A stretch of 64,000 bases of DNA from Pseudomonas caricapapayae (GTDB lineage Bacteria; Pseudomonadota; Gammaproteobacteria; Pseudomonadales; Pseudomonadaceae): NCBI RefSeq assembly GCF_001400735.1, contig NZ_LJPW01000104.1, positions 38,044-102,043 of the forward strand. Direction: 5' to 3'. The translations under genes and the position numbers were made by a program. Position 1 is the first letter of the stretch. Each line of letters opens with the position of its first letter. A model generated the notes under the pieces. The model saw only the letters and a list, made by a program, of their open reading frames with translations, was not told the DNA's origin and searched no databases. This document shows positions 28,499 through 37,385 of this stretch, one piece after another.

Positions 28499-29643
28499 GC
28501 GGGCGCAGCCTGGGCGTCCCCGAATGCTCCGCGCCGCCTGATCAGAATCAGCAGGCCCAAGGCACCCGCCGCCATCATCAGCGGCAACGCTTCACCGCTG
28601 ACCCACTGACTGCCAGCGCCCGCTATCAAAGGGCCCAGCAGGCAGCCGATGCCCCACAGCTGAGCGACATGCGCATTGGCGCGGACCAGTGAATCATCAC
28701 GGTAACGCTCGCCGATCAGGATCAGCGACAGGGTAAACAGCCCGCCTGCACTGGCACCGAATACGGTCCAGAGCGGCCAGATCAGAACGCTGTCGATCAG
28801 CAGTGGCACCAGCAGACTGGACGCCAGCAACAAGGCGGCGCATCCGCTAAACATCGCGCGCCGCGAGATGCGATCAGCGAGCATGCCGATCGGCAATTGC
28901 AGCAATGCGTCACCGACCACCACCACGCTGACCATGATCAGGGCAATTTCCGGGGTAAAGCCGTGGCGTATGCAGTAGAGCGGCAACAGCGTCAGAATCA
29001 GCGCTTCGAACGCAGCAAACAGGGCGACCGCCCAGGCGATGGCGGGCATGCCGCGACAGAACCCGAACAGGTCGGTAAACGTTACGTTGCAGGACTCGGT
29101 CGAAGGCGCCCCCGTGCGCCCCAGAAGCAGGAACGGGGAACCGACCAGCAGCAACACGCCGATCCAGAAACCATAGTCGGCCTGAGTGCCGATAACGCCC
29201 AGCAACAGTGGGCCAGCCAGTTGGCTCAATGCGTAGGTGCTGCCATACAGTGCGACCAGCCGCCCGCGCAAACGCTCGATGACCAGTTGATTGATCCAGC
29301 TTTCACCCAGCACAAAGACAATGGTCAGAATGACACCCAGCGCCAGACGCAAGATCAACCAGATGCCGTAATACGGCAGCAGCGCCAGCGCACCGACCGA
29401 CACGGCCCCGCCCCACAGGCACAGACGCATCAGCCTGGCCGTGCCGAAGCGCGCTGCAAGACGACTGGCCAGCGCTGCGCCGAGCAGCACGCCCACCGCA
29501 GGCATCGCCGCCATGATGCCGATGGCAAACGAGCCGTAGCCCCAGCCTGCCAGCCGCAATGAAACCAGCGGCATGCTGACGCCCATTGCCAGACCGACGC
29601 CCAGCACCGCCGCCAGCACAGCAAAATAAGTACCCCAACGCAT
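28495..29643 (-). CDS. MFS transporter
   Basis: 382-residue inner-membrane carrier with about twelve hydrophobic helices and the MFS signature loop after helix 2 (ASRLAARFGTARLMR). Small residues and glycines dominate the helices (GVGLAMGVSMPLVSLRLAG at the N-terminus; GASAGGLFTLSLILIGERYR in the second half). The sequence resembles the YfkF/YcaD-like group of MFS proteins, but no substrate can be assigned. The gene runs toward the PLD gene and their TAA stops share bases. A repeat and the kauB gene lie upstream. Confidence 0.85.
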   Translation of the reverse strand: MRWGTYFAVLAAVLGVGLAMGVSMPLVSLRLAGWGYGSFAIGIMAAMPAVGVLLGAALASRLAARFGTARLMRLCLWGGAVSVGALALLPYYGIWLILRLALGVILTIVFVLGESWINQLVIERLRGRLVALYGSTYALSQLAGPLLLGVIGTQADYGFWIGVLLLVGSPFLLLGRTGAPSTESCNVTFTDLFGFCRGMPAIAWAVALFAAFEALILTLLPLYCIRHGFTPEIALIMVSVVVVGDALLQLPIGMLADRISRRAMFSGCAALLLASSLLVPLLIDSVLIWPLWTVFGASAGGLFTLSLILIGERYRDDSLVRANAHVAQLWGIGCLLGPLIAGAGSQWVSGEALPLMMAAGALGLLILIRRRGAFGDAQAAPA

Positions 29644-29697
29644 TTCAAGCTCCTGCCCGGCGCGGCTTGCTCATCGCCCTGTACAAATTCTGTGCGC

Positions 29698-29822
29698 AGC
29701 GATGATCAATCTTGAGATGGCCATCGTGCCAATGCTCCGCGTTACACATCTGCGTCGTTGCGCACATGCAAAACAGGACGCGGAGCGTTCAGAACTACAC
29801 TCCCACGCAGAGCATGGAAGCG
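29698..29822. repeat. P. syringae palindromic repeat, diverged copy
   Basis: Fills most of the gap between kauB and the MFS gene. It contains AATGCTCCGCGTTACAC, ACGCGGAGCGTTCAGAAC and CTCCCACGCAGAGCATGG, with GATGATC near each end. It matches the family seen at 7930 and 3641, with both ends kept but the centre diverged. Confidence 0.65.
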
Positions 29823-29838
29823 ATGATCAGACCTGGGC

Positions 29839-31332
29839 TTACAACTTGATCCAGGTCGCCTTCAGCTCGGTGTATTTGTCGAACGCATGCAGCGACTTGT
29901 CACGGCCGTTGCCCGACTGTTTGAAGCCGCCGAACGGCGCGGTCATGTCGCCGCCGTCGTACTGGTTGACCCACACACTGCCTGCGCGCAAAGCTCTGGC
30001 AGTCAGATGCGCCCTGGAAATGTTCGCGGTCCACACTGCCGCGGCAAGACCATAGGGCGAGTCGTTGGCGATCTGGATCGCTTCCTCGGCGCTGTCGAAC
30101 GTCAACACCGAGAGCACCGGGCCGAAGATTTCTTCCTGAGCGATTTTCATGGCGTTGTTCACCCCATCGAAAATGGTCGGCTCGACGTAGGTGCCGCCGG
30201 TGTCCTGGAGAACGCGCTTGCCGCCCGCCACCAGCCTGGCACCGTCTGCATGGCCCGCTTCGATGTAGGACAACACGGTATTCATCTGCTGCGTATCAAC
30301 CAGTGCGCCTACATTGGTCGCAGGATCAAGCGGGTTGCCGGGTTTCCAGGTGGCCAGCGCTTCAATCACCATCGGTAGGAAACGATCCTTGATGGAGCGC
30401 TCGATCAACAGCCGAGAGCCGGCGGTGCACACTTCGCCCTGGTTGAAGGCAATCGCGCTGGCAGCTGCATCGGCGGCGGCCTGCAGATCCGGGGCGTCGG
30501 CAAAGACAATATTCGGGCTCTTGCCACCGGCTTCCAGCCAGACACGCTTCATGTTCGATTCGCCCGCATAGATCATCAGTTGCCTGGCGATTTTGCTCGA
30601 ACCGGTAAACACCACAGTGTCCACGTCCATGTGCAGTGCCAGCGCCTTGCCGACGGTATGGCCGTAGCCCGGCAGTACATTGAGCACGCCTGCAGGAATA
30701 CCCGCCTCAATGGCCAACTGCGCAACGCGAATGGCGGTCAGCGGAGATTTCTCGGACGGTTTCAGGATGACGGAGTTGCCGGTGGACAGCGCAGGACCCA
30801 GCTTCCAGCAGGCCATCATCAGCGGAAAATTCCACGGCACGATGGCAGCCACGACACCCACCGGCTCGCGCGTGACCAAACCAAGCTGGTCATGAGGCGT
30901 TGCGGCGACTTCGTCATACAGCTTGTCGATGGCCTCTCCGCTCCAGCTCAACGCTCTGGCAGCGCCGGGTATGTCGACACCGAGCGAGTCGCTGATCGGT
31001 TTACCCATGTCCAGGGTCTCAAGCAAGGCCAGCTCTTCGGCGTTTTGCTTGAGCAGCCCTGCGAAACGGATCATGGTTTCCTTGCGCCGGGCCGGGGCCA
31101 GTCGTGACCAGGCTCCCGAGTTGAAGGCACTGCGCGCACTGTCTACGGCGCGCTGGGCGTCGGCGGCGTCGCAACTGGCGACCTTGACCAGCAACCGGCC
31201 ATCGACCGGGCTGACACAATCAAACGTCTCGCCGGAGGCGGCTGCGGTATATTCCCCTTGAATGAAGGCACGGCCTTCGACCTTCAAATTCTGGGCGCGT
31301 TGTTCCCAGTCAGCACGAGTCAGGGTGGTCAT
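29839..31332 (-). CDS. kauB: aldehyde dehydrogenase, guanidinobutyraldehyde/aminobutyraldehyde type (KauB)
   Basis: NAD(P)-dependent aldehyde dehydrogenase of 497 residues. The catalytic cysteine is in NQGEVCTAGSRL (about 300) and the general-base glutamate in LEAGGKSPNIVF (about 265). Cofactor contacts are in VGVVAAIVPWNFPLMMACWK and VFTGSSKIARQLM. KauB-type enzymes oxidise 4-guanidinobutyraldehyde and 4-aminobutyraldehyde-type products of arginine and polyamine breakdown, consistent with pauR and pauB upstream. Start: of two ATGs two codons apart, the second (31332) has better spacing (8 nt) from AGGAGG. Confidence 0.93.
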   Translation of the reverse strand: MTTLTRADWEQRAQNLKVEGRAFIQGEYTAAASGETFDCVSPVDGRLLVKVASCDAADAQRAVDSARSAFNSGAWSRLAPARRKETMIRFAGLLKQNAEELALLETLDMGKPISDSLGVDIPGAARALSWSGEAIDKLYDEVAATPHDQLGLVTREPVGVVAAIVPWNFPLMMACWKLGPALSTGNSVILKPSEKSPLTAIRVAQLAIEAGIPAGVLNVLPGYGHTVGKALALHMDVDTVVFTGSSKIARQLMIYAGESNMKRVWLEAGGKSPNIVFADAPDLQAAADAAASAIAFNQGEVCTAGSRLLIERSIKDRFLPMVIEALATWKPGNPLDPATNVGALVDTQQMNTVLSYIEAGHADGARLVAGGKRVLQDTGGTYVEPTIFDGVNNAMKIAQEEIFGPVLSVLTFDSAEEAIQIANDSPYGLAAAVWTANISRAHLTARALRAGSVWVNQYDGGDMTAPFGGFKQSGNGRDKSLHAFDKYTELKATWIKL

Positions 31333-31567
31333 TTGCATGTCCTCCTCTTGTTGAATGTGGGTGTGTCATGGTTGATTAAAGACACAATCTGAAATTTTTC
31401 AGGAAGGTCGTCACCCTAAACCAGCGGCTTTGAAAAACCAATATATTTGACACAGACAGCCTTTAATCGGCTTTTATGTTGATTTTATTAAACAGACCTG
31501 CTCACGACCAGGGCACTAACGCCTCGCTCGTTCGTCAAAACGTCAACGCACTCAAGAAGGGGCCAAC

Positions 31568-31936
31568 ATGAGCATCGAAAGCATCGTCGACTTCAGCGAA
31601 GCCAGCACCGCCGCCGAGCACTATCGGCCCGCATCGGAAAAAGTCTTCAAGGGCGATCCGGCGCAAACCCTCTACAACCACTACAACAGCCCCTGCGGCC
31701 AGATGAGCGCAGGCGTCTGGAATGGAGAGCCAGGGCAGTGGCAGGTGAATTATTCCGAGCATGAGTATTGCGAGATCGTACAGGGCGTTTCAGTGCTGCG
31801 CGATGAGCAAGGCAATGCCAAAACGCTGCGCGCAGGCGATCGTTTTGTGATTCCGGCGGGCTTCAAAGGGACTTGGGAGGTGCTGGAAACATGTCGCAAG
31901 ATTTATGTGGTGTTTGAAGCGGCTGCACATAAATAA
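31568..31936 (+). CDS. cupin domain protein (DUF861-like)
   Basis: 122-residue single-domain cupin. The conserved small-barrel pattern is visible: AGVWNGEPGQWQVNYSEHEY, CEIVQGVSVLRD, LRAGDRFVIPAGFKGTWEV and KIYVVFEAA. This cupin type occurs beside amino-acid and amine degradation genes. Here it is divergent from kauB across a 235-bp region, where a TTGACA box (31447-31452) lies upstream, although its spacing to a -10-like TTTTAT is long (19 bp). No catalytic residues point to one reaction. It may be a small isomerase or binding protein. Confidence 0.85.
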   Translation: MSIESIVDFSEASTAAEHYRPASEKVFKGDPAQTLYNHYNSPCGQMSAGVWNGEPGQWQVNYSEHEYCEIVQGVSVLRDEQGNAKTLRAGDRFVIPAGFKGTWEVLETCRKIYVVFEAAAHK

Positions 31937-32016
31937 GTACCACGTCATTCAGGGCTTTCTGAGGGATTCTGAGCGTGTCCAGTAAAGGACATTCACTCAA
32001 AAAAAGGATTTTGAAC

Positions 32017-32220
32017 ATGACCAACGAAGTTATCACCCAGACACTTCAGTACCTTGTAGGCAGCCGCTATGTACCTACCGTCAAAGCCTACATCAGCGAA
32101 ATCACCGGCCTTCAGAAGGTGCTTGGCCCTGGCGACATGACTACCCACGACCTCAACCCGAATCGACTGAACATCAATGTCGACAAGGCTGGTCTGGTGT
32201 CCGGCTTCAGCTTTGGCTGA
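32017..32220 (+). CDS. I78-family peptidase inhibitor-like small protein
   Basis: 67-residue protein whose C-terminal half (TTHDLNPNRLNINVDKAGLV, then SGFSFG) has the pattern of the I78 family of small serine-protease inhibitors (Pro/Asn-Arg-Leu-Asn-x-x-Val-Asp ... Gly-x-Val). No signal peptide is visible, so it would stay in the cytoplasm, unlike many exported inhibitors. The ATG at 32017 has AGGA 8 nt upstream, and the frame open from 31975 is rejected. A GC-rich hairpin (32265-32291) follows. Family assignment is moderately sure; the target peptidase is unknown. Confidence 0.75.
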   Translation: MTNEVITQTLQYLVGSRYVPTVKAYISEITGLQKVLGPGDMTTHDLNPNRLNINVDKAGLVSGFSFG

Positions 32221-32264
32221 TCAGAAGCGCACATCTTCGCGGCACGACAGCAGCTTCGTGCTTG

Positions 32265-32291
32265 AAACGCCCGGCGCATAGCCGGGCGTTT
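32265..32291 (+). terminator. terminator-like hairpin after the I78-type gene
   Basis: AAACGCCCGGC-GCATA-GCCGGGCGTTT, a perfect 11-bp stem with a short T-run, 44 bp past the stop. Confidence 0.65.
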
Positions 32292-32335
32292 GGCTGCCTG
32301 GGTACTGCTGGCAGCTACGTCAGGAGCACACGCAC

Positions 32336-32363
32336 AAAAAAACCCGCCGAAGCGGGTTTTTTT
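32336..32363. terminator. bidirectional terminator for rpmG and the I78-type gene
   Basis: ACCCGC-CGAA-GCGGGT stem with A-run on the left and T-run on the right, just past the rpmG stop. Confidence 0.92.
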
Positions 32364-32380
32364 GTAGCCGACAGAATCAA

Positions 32381-32536
32381 TTACTTGATTTTGCCTTCTT
32401 TGTAGATCACGTGCTTACGTACAACCGGATCGAATTTTTTGATTTCGATTTTATCCGGGGTAGTACGTTTGTTCTTGTCGGTGGTGTAGAAGTGGCCTGT
32501 ACCAGCGCTCGACACCAAACGGATCAATTCACGCAT
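32381..32536 (-). CDS. rpmG: 50S ribosomal protein L33
   Basis: A 51-residue very basic ribosomal protein. Translation of the minus strand gives [20 protein letters not shown], then a Lys/Arg-rich middle ([20 protein letters not shown]) and the end [11 protein letters not shown], the standard L33 pattern. It is the zinc-free form, with no CxxC pairs. AGGGAGA lies just upstream of the ATG. The gene follows rpmB after 11 bp on the same strand and ends before a strong terminator, the usual rpmB-rpmG operon. Confidence 0.97.
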
Positions 32537-32547
32537 GATTCTCTCCC

Positions 32548-32781
32548 TTAAATTTTGCCGTCGCGACGCAGTTCAGCGAGCACAACTTCGATGCCACGCT
32601 TGTCGATGATACGCATGCCCTTAGCAGATACGCGCAGACGAACAAAACGCTTCTCGCCTTCAACCCAGAAGCGGTGATGCTGCAGGTTTGGCAGGAAACG
32701 ACGACGGGTTTTGTTGTTTGCGTGGGAAATGTTATTCCCAGTCACCGGACCCTTACCGGTAACTTGACATACTCTCGACAT
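32548..32781 (-). CDS. rpmB: 50S ribosomal protein L28
   Basis: 77-residue ribosomal large-subunit protein. It begins [20 protein letters not shown] and continues with [20 protein letters not shown] and [20 protein letters not shown], all typical of L28. AGAGGG lies 7 nt before the ATG. It is the first gene of the rpmB-rpmG operon; a good sigma-70-type promoter lies about 150 bp upstream (32930-32958). Confidence 0.97.
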
Positions 32782-32929
32782 GCCTCAGCCCTCTAAAACC
32801 ACATGCCCAACCCGGCATGGGTTGGCCGCTTAATCTCTCAGTCATTTGGCGCCAGGCGCCGCGTTTCTTTAAGGGTCTTACCGGCTACACCTACAGTGAA
32901 GGAACCGGGCCCCTAGAAAAGAGCGCTGC

Positions 32930-32958
32930 TTTATACCAGAAAGCCTTTGCCGCAACAA
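32930..32958 (-). promoter_or_regulatory. predicted sigma-70 promoter of rpmB-rpmG
   Basis: On the minus strand TTGTTG (-35), a 17-bp spacer and TATAAA (-10). The 364-bp region between rpmB and the peptide-binding-protein gene holds this promoter and no gene I can support. The leader of about 140 nt contains GGGCCCGGTTCC-type GC-rich stretches. Confidence 0.6.
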
Positions 32959-33145
32959 CAGGCAAAGCACTTCAGGCCGAATGAATCCGCCCTGTGCGGC
33001 GCTATGCTCAAGCAATGCGGGGGTACAGGCAAATCGACCGCTCGTCGCACCGTGACGATTGTTCTACGCCAATACATGGTCTAGGGTTAGTCCCTCACCA
33101 GACTGCGCCGGCAGATGGGGCCCTTTCTGAACAGGAAATAACGCC

Positions 33146-34732
33146 ATGCGCCTAGCTGCACTCCCTTTTTTGCTTGTTCCGCTGTTGCTTCCGATTGCCG
33201 CTCAGGCATCGACCCTTGCTGTCTGCACCGAGGCCAGCCCTGAAGGTTTCGACGTTGTGCAGTACAACTCGCTGACCACCACCAATGCATCAGCCGACGT
33301 GCTGATGAACCGCCTCGTGGACTTCGATGCCAAGAGCGGCAAGCTGGTCCCGAGCCTGGCAGAAAGCTGGAGTGTGTCCGAAGACGGACTGACTTACGAC
33401 TTCAAGCTGCGCTCAGGGGTAAAATTCCATACCACGGACTACTTCAAGCCGACCCGCGATCTGAGCGCCGATGACGTGCTGTTCAGCTTCCAGCGCATGC
33501 TCGATCCGCAGAACCCGTGGCACAAGATTGCCCAGAGCGGCTTCCCGCACGCGCAATCCATGCAACTGCCCGCCCTTATCAAAAATATCGAAGCGCCTGA
33601 CGCGCACTCCGTGCGCTTCACCCTCAATCGAGCGGACTCGACCTTCCTTGCCACACTGAGCATGGGCTTTGCCTCGATCTATTCAGCGGAATATACCGCT
33701 CAGCTGTTGAAAGCAGGCACCCCGGAAAAGCTCAACAGTCAGCCGATCGGTACCGGGCCGTTCGTGTTCAAGCGCTTCCAGAAAGATGCCGTGGTGCGTT
33801 ATGAGTCGTTCAAGGACTATTTTGCCGGCAAGTCCGATGTCGATACGCTGGTATATGCCATCACCCCGGACGCCAATGTGCGCTTGCAGAAGATCCGTCA
33901 AGATGAATGCCAGATAGCGCTATCGCCCAAGCCACTGGACATTCAGGCAGCCAGCAAGGACGACTCGCTCAAGGTCGAGAAGACCGAAGCGTTCATGACC
34001 GCTTTTGTCGCGATCAACAGCCAGCACCCGCCGTTCGACAAACCGGAAGTTCGTCAGGCCATCAATCTGGCGTTCGACAAGGCCAACTACCTGAAAGCCG
34101 TGTTCGAAGGCACCGCCGAGACAGCCAATGGACCTTATCCGCCCAACACCTGGAGCTATGCCAAAGACCTGCCCGGCTATCCGCAGGACATTGCCAAGGC
34201 CAAGGCGCTGCTGGCCAAGGCCGGTGTGAAGGAAGGTTTCAAGACCACTATCTGGACGCGACCTTCCGGCAGCCTGCTGAACCCGAACCCGAGTCTGGGC
34301 GCTCAGCTGCTGCAGGCTGATTTGAAAAAGATCGGCGTCGACGCCGAGATCAAGATCATTGAATGGGGCGAATTGATTCGGCGCGCCAAGGCCGGTGAGC
34401 ATGACCTGCTGTTTATGGGCTGGGCGGGTGACAATGGCGATCCGGATAACTTCCTGACTCCGCAGTTCTCATGTGCGGCCGTGCAGTCGGGCACCAACTT
34501 CGCCCGCTATTGCGACAAGACGCTGGACAAGCTGATAAACGACGGCAAGTCCATCAGCAATCAGGCTGAACGCAGCAAGCTGTACTACCAGGCTCAGCAG
34601 CAGATACAGCAACAGGCGCTGTGGGTTCCTCTTGCTCACCCAACCGCTGCAGCCCTGGTACGCAAGGACGTGACGGGCTATCAGGTCAGCCCGTTCGGGA
34701 GGCAGGACTTCTACAAGGTCCAGGTCAAATAA
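33146..34732 (+). CDS. periplasmic dipeptide/oligopeptide-binding protein (DppA family)
   Basis: 528-residue SBP family 5 protein with a Sec signal peptide (MRLAALPFLLVPLLLPIAAQ, cleavage after QAS or nearby). The mature protein shows family blocks: VCTEASPEGFDVVQY, PSLAESWSVSEDGLTYDFKL, the family signature around KFHTTDYFKPTRDLSADDVL, and MGWAGDNGDPDNFL near the C-terminus. No permease or ATPase genes adjoin it, so it must deliver its peptide ligand to a transporter encoded elsewhere. In pseudomonads several such orphan DppA paralogues share one Dpp transporter. Confidence 0.92.
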   Translation: MRLAALPFLLVPLLLPIAAQASTLAVCTEASPEGFDVVQYNSLTTTNASADVLMNRLVDFDAKSGKLVPSLAESWSVSEDGLTYDFKLRSGVKFHTTDYFKPTRDLSADDVLFSFQRMLDPQNPWHKIAQSGFPHAQSMQLPALIKNIEAPDAHSVRFTLNRADSTFLATLSMGFASIYSAEYTAQLLKAGTPEKLNSQPIGTGPFVFKRFQKDAVVRYESFKDYFAGKSDVDTLVYAITPDANVRLQKIRQDECQIALSPKPLDIQAASKDDSLKVEKTEAFMTAFVAINSQHPPFDKPEVRQAINLAFDKANYLKAVFEGTAETANGPYPPNTWSYAKDLPGYPQDIAKAKALLAKAGVKEGFKTTIWTRPSGSLLNPNPSLGAQLLQADLKKIGVDAEIKIIEWGELIRRAKAGEHDLLFMGWAGDNGDPDNFLTPQFSCAAVQSGTNFARYCDKTLDKLINDGKSISNQAERSKLYYQAQQQIQQQALWVPLAHPTAAALVRKDVTGYQVSPFGRQDFYKVQVK

Positions 34733-34803
34733 GCCGCCAGACCGCCCTGGGCCTCTTTGCGTCATTGGCGTGGAGCGAACCGGGCATAAACCTGAACGCC
34801 CAT

Positions 34804-34849
34804 TTCCGGGCTCTTCAGGACTTGTGTACCACGATGAGCGCGGAGCGTG
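34804..34849. repeat. short dispersed repeat, copy 2
   Basis: Begins TTCCGGGCTCTTCAGG and matches the copy at 14056 over 25 bases with two differences. It lies between the convergent peptide-binding-protein gene and radC, next to TGAGCGCGGAGCGTGG, which recalls the palindromic repeat family. Confidence 0.5.
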
Positions 34850-34853
34850 GGTG

Positions 34854-35528
34854 CTACATCAACCCGCGCTCCACCATCGACAGCGGTTCGCCGTCGCCCA
34901 CGATCACGTGGTCCAGCACATGAACATCGACCAGCAACAGCGCTTCCTTGAGGCGCTTGGTCAGGTCGATGTCGGAACGGCTGGGCGTGGTGATGCCGGA
35001 GGGGTGGTTATGACAGAGGATAAGGCTGGCAGCGTTGTGAGCCATCGCTCGCTTCACCACCTGGCGCGGATGCACATAGGAGGCGTTGATCGTTCCGCGA
35101 AACAGTACCTCGAAGGTCATGACACGGTGCTTGTTGTCCAGAAACAGACAGCCGAACACTTCGTGAGGTTCGTGTCGCAGCAGGGCCTTGAGATAGTTGC
35201 GCACCTGGGTCGGGTTTTCCAGTGCCGAGTCGCGGCGCAAAGTCTCGGCCATGTGCCGACGCGCCATCTCCATGACTGCCTGCAACTGAGCGAACTTGGC
35301 AGGCCCCAGCCCTAGCTGGGAGGTGAACGAGGACATGTCGGCATCCAGTAACGGTCTGAGCCCGTCAAATTGATTCAGAAGATGACGCGCGAGGTCTACG
35401 GCGCTTTTTCCGGCCACCCCGGTACGCAAAAAGATAGCCAGTAACTCGGCATCGGACAGGCTCCCCGCCCCCAGCTCCAACAAGCGTTCCCGCGGGCGTT
35501 CGGCCGCGGGCCAACTGCGAATACTCAT
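34854..35528 (-). CDS. radC: RadC/JAB-domain DNA repair-associated protein
   Basis: 224-residue RadC family protein. An N-terminal helix-hairpin-helix-like part ([20 protein letters not shown], then [15 protein letters not shown]) precedes a JAB1/MPN-type metalloprotease-like domain. The metal motif is HNHPSG in [20 protein letters not shown], with FLDNKHRVM upstream. Despite the name, its role in DNA repair is doubtful, and some relatives promote natural transformation or recombination. Divergent from coaBC. Confidence 0.93.
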   Translation of the reverse strand: MSIRSWPAAERPRERLLELGAGSLSDAELLAIFLRTGVAGKSAVDLARHLLNQFDGLRPLLDADMSSFTSQLGLGPAKFAQLQAVMEMARRHMAETLRRDSALENPTQVRNYLKALLRHEPHEVFGCLFLDNKHRVMTFEVLFRGTINASYVHPRQVVKRAMAHNAASLILCHNHPSGITTPSRSDIDLTKRLKEALLLVDVHVLDHVIVGDGEPLSMVERGLM

Positions 35529-35663
35529 AGCACCTCCATGTGGTTGGGCACCGCTGTTCCACTGCGGTCGCTGTGCTATCTTAGCCCATCTTTTTTGCGC
35601 GACGATCTGGCCTGGGGAGGCGTCATGGCCGTCGCGTATTCACTCGACCAAAAAGGCAGGTCT

Positions 35664-36872
35664 ATGCAGCGGCTGTATCGAAAACGCATCGTTCTTGGCG
35701 TCGGCGGCGGCATCGCGGCCTACAAGAGCGCTGAACTGGTCCGCCGCCTGCGCGATCAGGGCGCTGAAGTACGTGTCGTCATGACCAAGGGCGGAGCAGA
35801 ATTCATAACGCCTCTGACCATGCAGGCCCTTTCCGGGCATCCAGTGCATCTGGATCTTCTCGATCCGGCCGCCGAAGCGGCGATGGGCCATATAGAACTG
35901 GCCAAATGGGCCGACCTGATCCTCATGGCACCGGCCACTGCCGACCTGATCGCACGTCTGGCGCAAGGCATCGCCAACGACTTGCTGACCACCATCGTGC
36001 TGGCCACCGATGCCACGGTTGCCATCGCACCGGCGATGAATCAGGCGATGTGGCGTGATGCCTCCGTGCAGGCCAACACCCGGCTGCTTGAGGAACGTGG
36101 CTTTCGTGTGTTCGGGCCAGCCTCCGGCAGCCAGGCCTGTGGCGATGTCGGCTTCGGACGGATGCTGGAAGCCGACGATCTGGCCCAGTGCGCAGCCGAC
36201 TGTTTTCAGCGTCTGAGCCTGACGGGCAAGCATGTGCTGATCACCGCAGGCCCGACCCAGGAAAACATCGATCCAGTGCGCTACATCACCAACCACAGCT
36301 CGGGAAAAATGGGCTTTGCGCTGGCCGAAGCGGCTGTTGAAGCGGGGGCGCGCGTCACGCTGATCACCGGCCCGGTCAACCTGCCGACACCGGATCGCGT
36401 CTCGCGCATCGATGTCGTCAGTGCCCGCGACATGCTGGCAGCCTGTGAAGCAGCCATCCCCTGCGACCTGTTCATAGCCTCGGCAGCGGTGGCGGACTAC
36501 CGCCCGGAAGTTGTTGCCCCGCACAAATTGAAGAAAGATCCTTCAAACGGTGATGGCTTGCTGCTGCAGATGGTCCGTAATCCGGATATTCTGGCGACCA
36601 TCGCAACCCGCCCGGACCGCCCCTTCAGTGTCGGCTTCGCCGCCGAGACCGAGCACCTGCTCGACTATGCCGCGCGCAAACTGAAGGACAAGAACCTCGA
36701 CCTGATTGTCGCCAACGATGTCGCTAATCCCAGCATCGGTTTCAACAGTGAAGAGAACGCTTGCAGCGTGATTGACCGGGCGTTGCACGCAACGCTTTTC
36801 GCTCAGACCAGCAAGGCCAAGATTGCTCGCCAGCTGATCACTTTTATCGCCGAACGCATGAATCAGGTTTAA
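35664..36872 (+). CDS. coaBC: bifunctional phosphopantothenoylcysteine synthetase/decarboxylase
   Basis: Two consecutive steps of coenzyme A synthesis in one cytoplasmic flavoprotein: CTP-dependent coupling of cysteine to phosphopantothenate (CoaB), then decarboxylation (CoaC). 402 residues. CoaC occupies about 1-190, with [20 protein letters not shown], the FMN-site PAMNQAMW and the catalytic Cys in [10 protein letters not shown]. CoaB follows, with [33 protein letters not shown] and HKLKKD. The ATG giving [13 protein letters not shown] is the family start; the frame reaches back to 35538. dut follows 6 bp later, so the genes form an operon. Confidence 0.96.
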   Translation: MQRLYRKRIVLGVGGGIAAYKSAELVRRLRDQGAEVRVVMTKGGAEFITPLTMQALSGHPVHLDLLDPAAEAAMGHIELAKWADLILMAPATADLIARLAQGIANDLLTTIVLATDATVAIAPAMNQAMWRDASVQANTRLLEERGFRVFGPASGSQACGDVGFGRMLEADDLAQCAADCFQRLSLTGKHVLITAGPTQENIDPVRYITNHSSGKMGFALAEAAVEAGARVTLITGPVNLPTPDRVSRIDVVSARDMLAACEAAIPCDLFIASAAVADYRPEVVAPHKLKKDPSNGDGLLLQMVRNPDILATIATRPDRPFSVGFAAETEHLLDYAARKLKDKNLDLIVANDVANPSIGFNSEENACSVIDRALHATLFAQTSKAKIARQLITFIAERMNQV

Positions 36873-36878
36873 CTACGA

Positions 36879-37334
36879 ATGCACGCTCTACAAGCCAAGA
36901 TCCTCGACCCTCGCATTGGCAACGAATTCCCGCTCCCGGCCTACGCCACTGTCGGCTCGGCGGGCCTGGACCTGCGTGCCATGCTCAAGGAGGACACGGT
37001 CCTCGAGCCCGGCCAGACCCTGCTGATCCCTACCGGACTGTCGATTTACATCGGCGATCCGGGCCTTGCCGCGCTGATCCTGCCGCGCTCCGGCCTGGGT
37101 CACAAACATGGCATCGTCCTGGGTAATCTGGTGGGCCTGATCGACTCCGATTATCAAGGCGAGCTGATGGTGTCCTGCTGGAACCGTGGCCAGACCGCCT
37201 TCAACATTGCGGTGGGCGAGCGCATTGCACAACTGGTGCTGGTGCCTGTGGTACAGGCGCACTTCGAACTGGTTGAAGCGTTTGACGAAAGTCAGCGTGG
37301 CGCAGGCGGCTTCGGTCACTCCGGCAGCCATTGA
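36879..37334 (+). CDS. dut: deoxyuridine 5'-triphosphate nucleotidohydrolase
   Basis: Homotrimeric dUTPase of 151 residues that converts dUTP to dUMP and so keeps uracil out of DNA. All five motifs are present: [52 protein letters not shown] and the C-terminal [10 protein letters not shown] loop. It lies between coaBC and algC with gaps of 6 and 51 bp. Confidence 0.97.
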
Positions 37335-37385
37335 TCGTCATTCGGCAAACAATCCGGGTTCGCAGCAAGGCTCAGGGAGAGGTCG

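Noticed and set aside
32902..32935. hrp box starting at GGAACC near 32902
   Set aside because: The -35-like half is present but no CCAC half follows at 15-16 bp.
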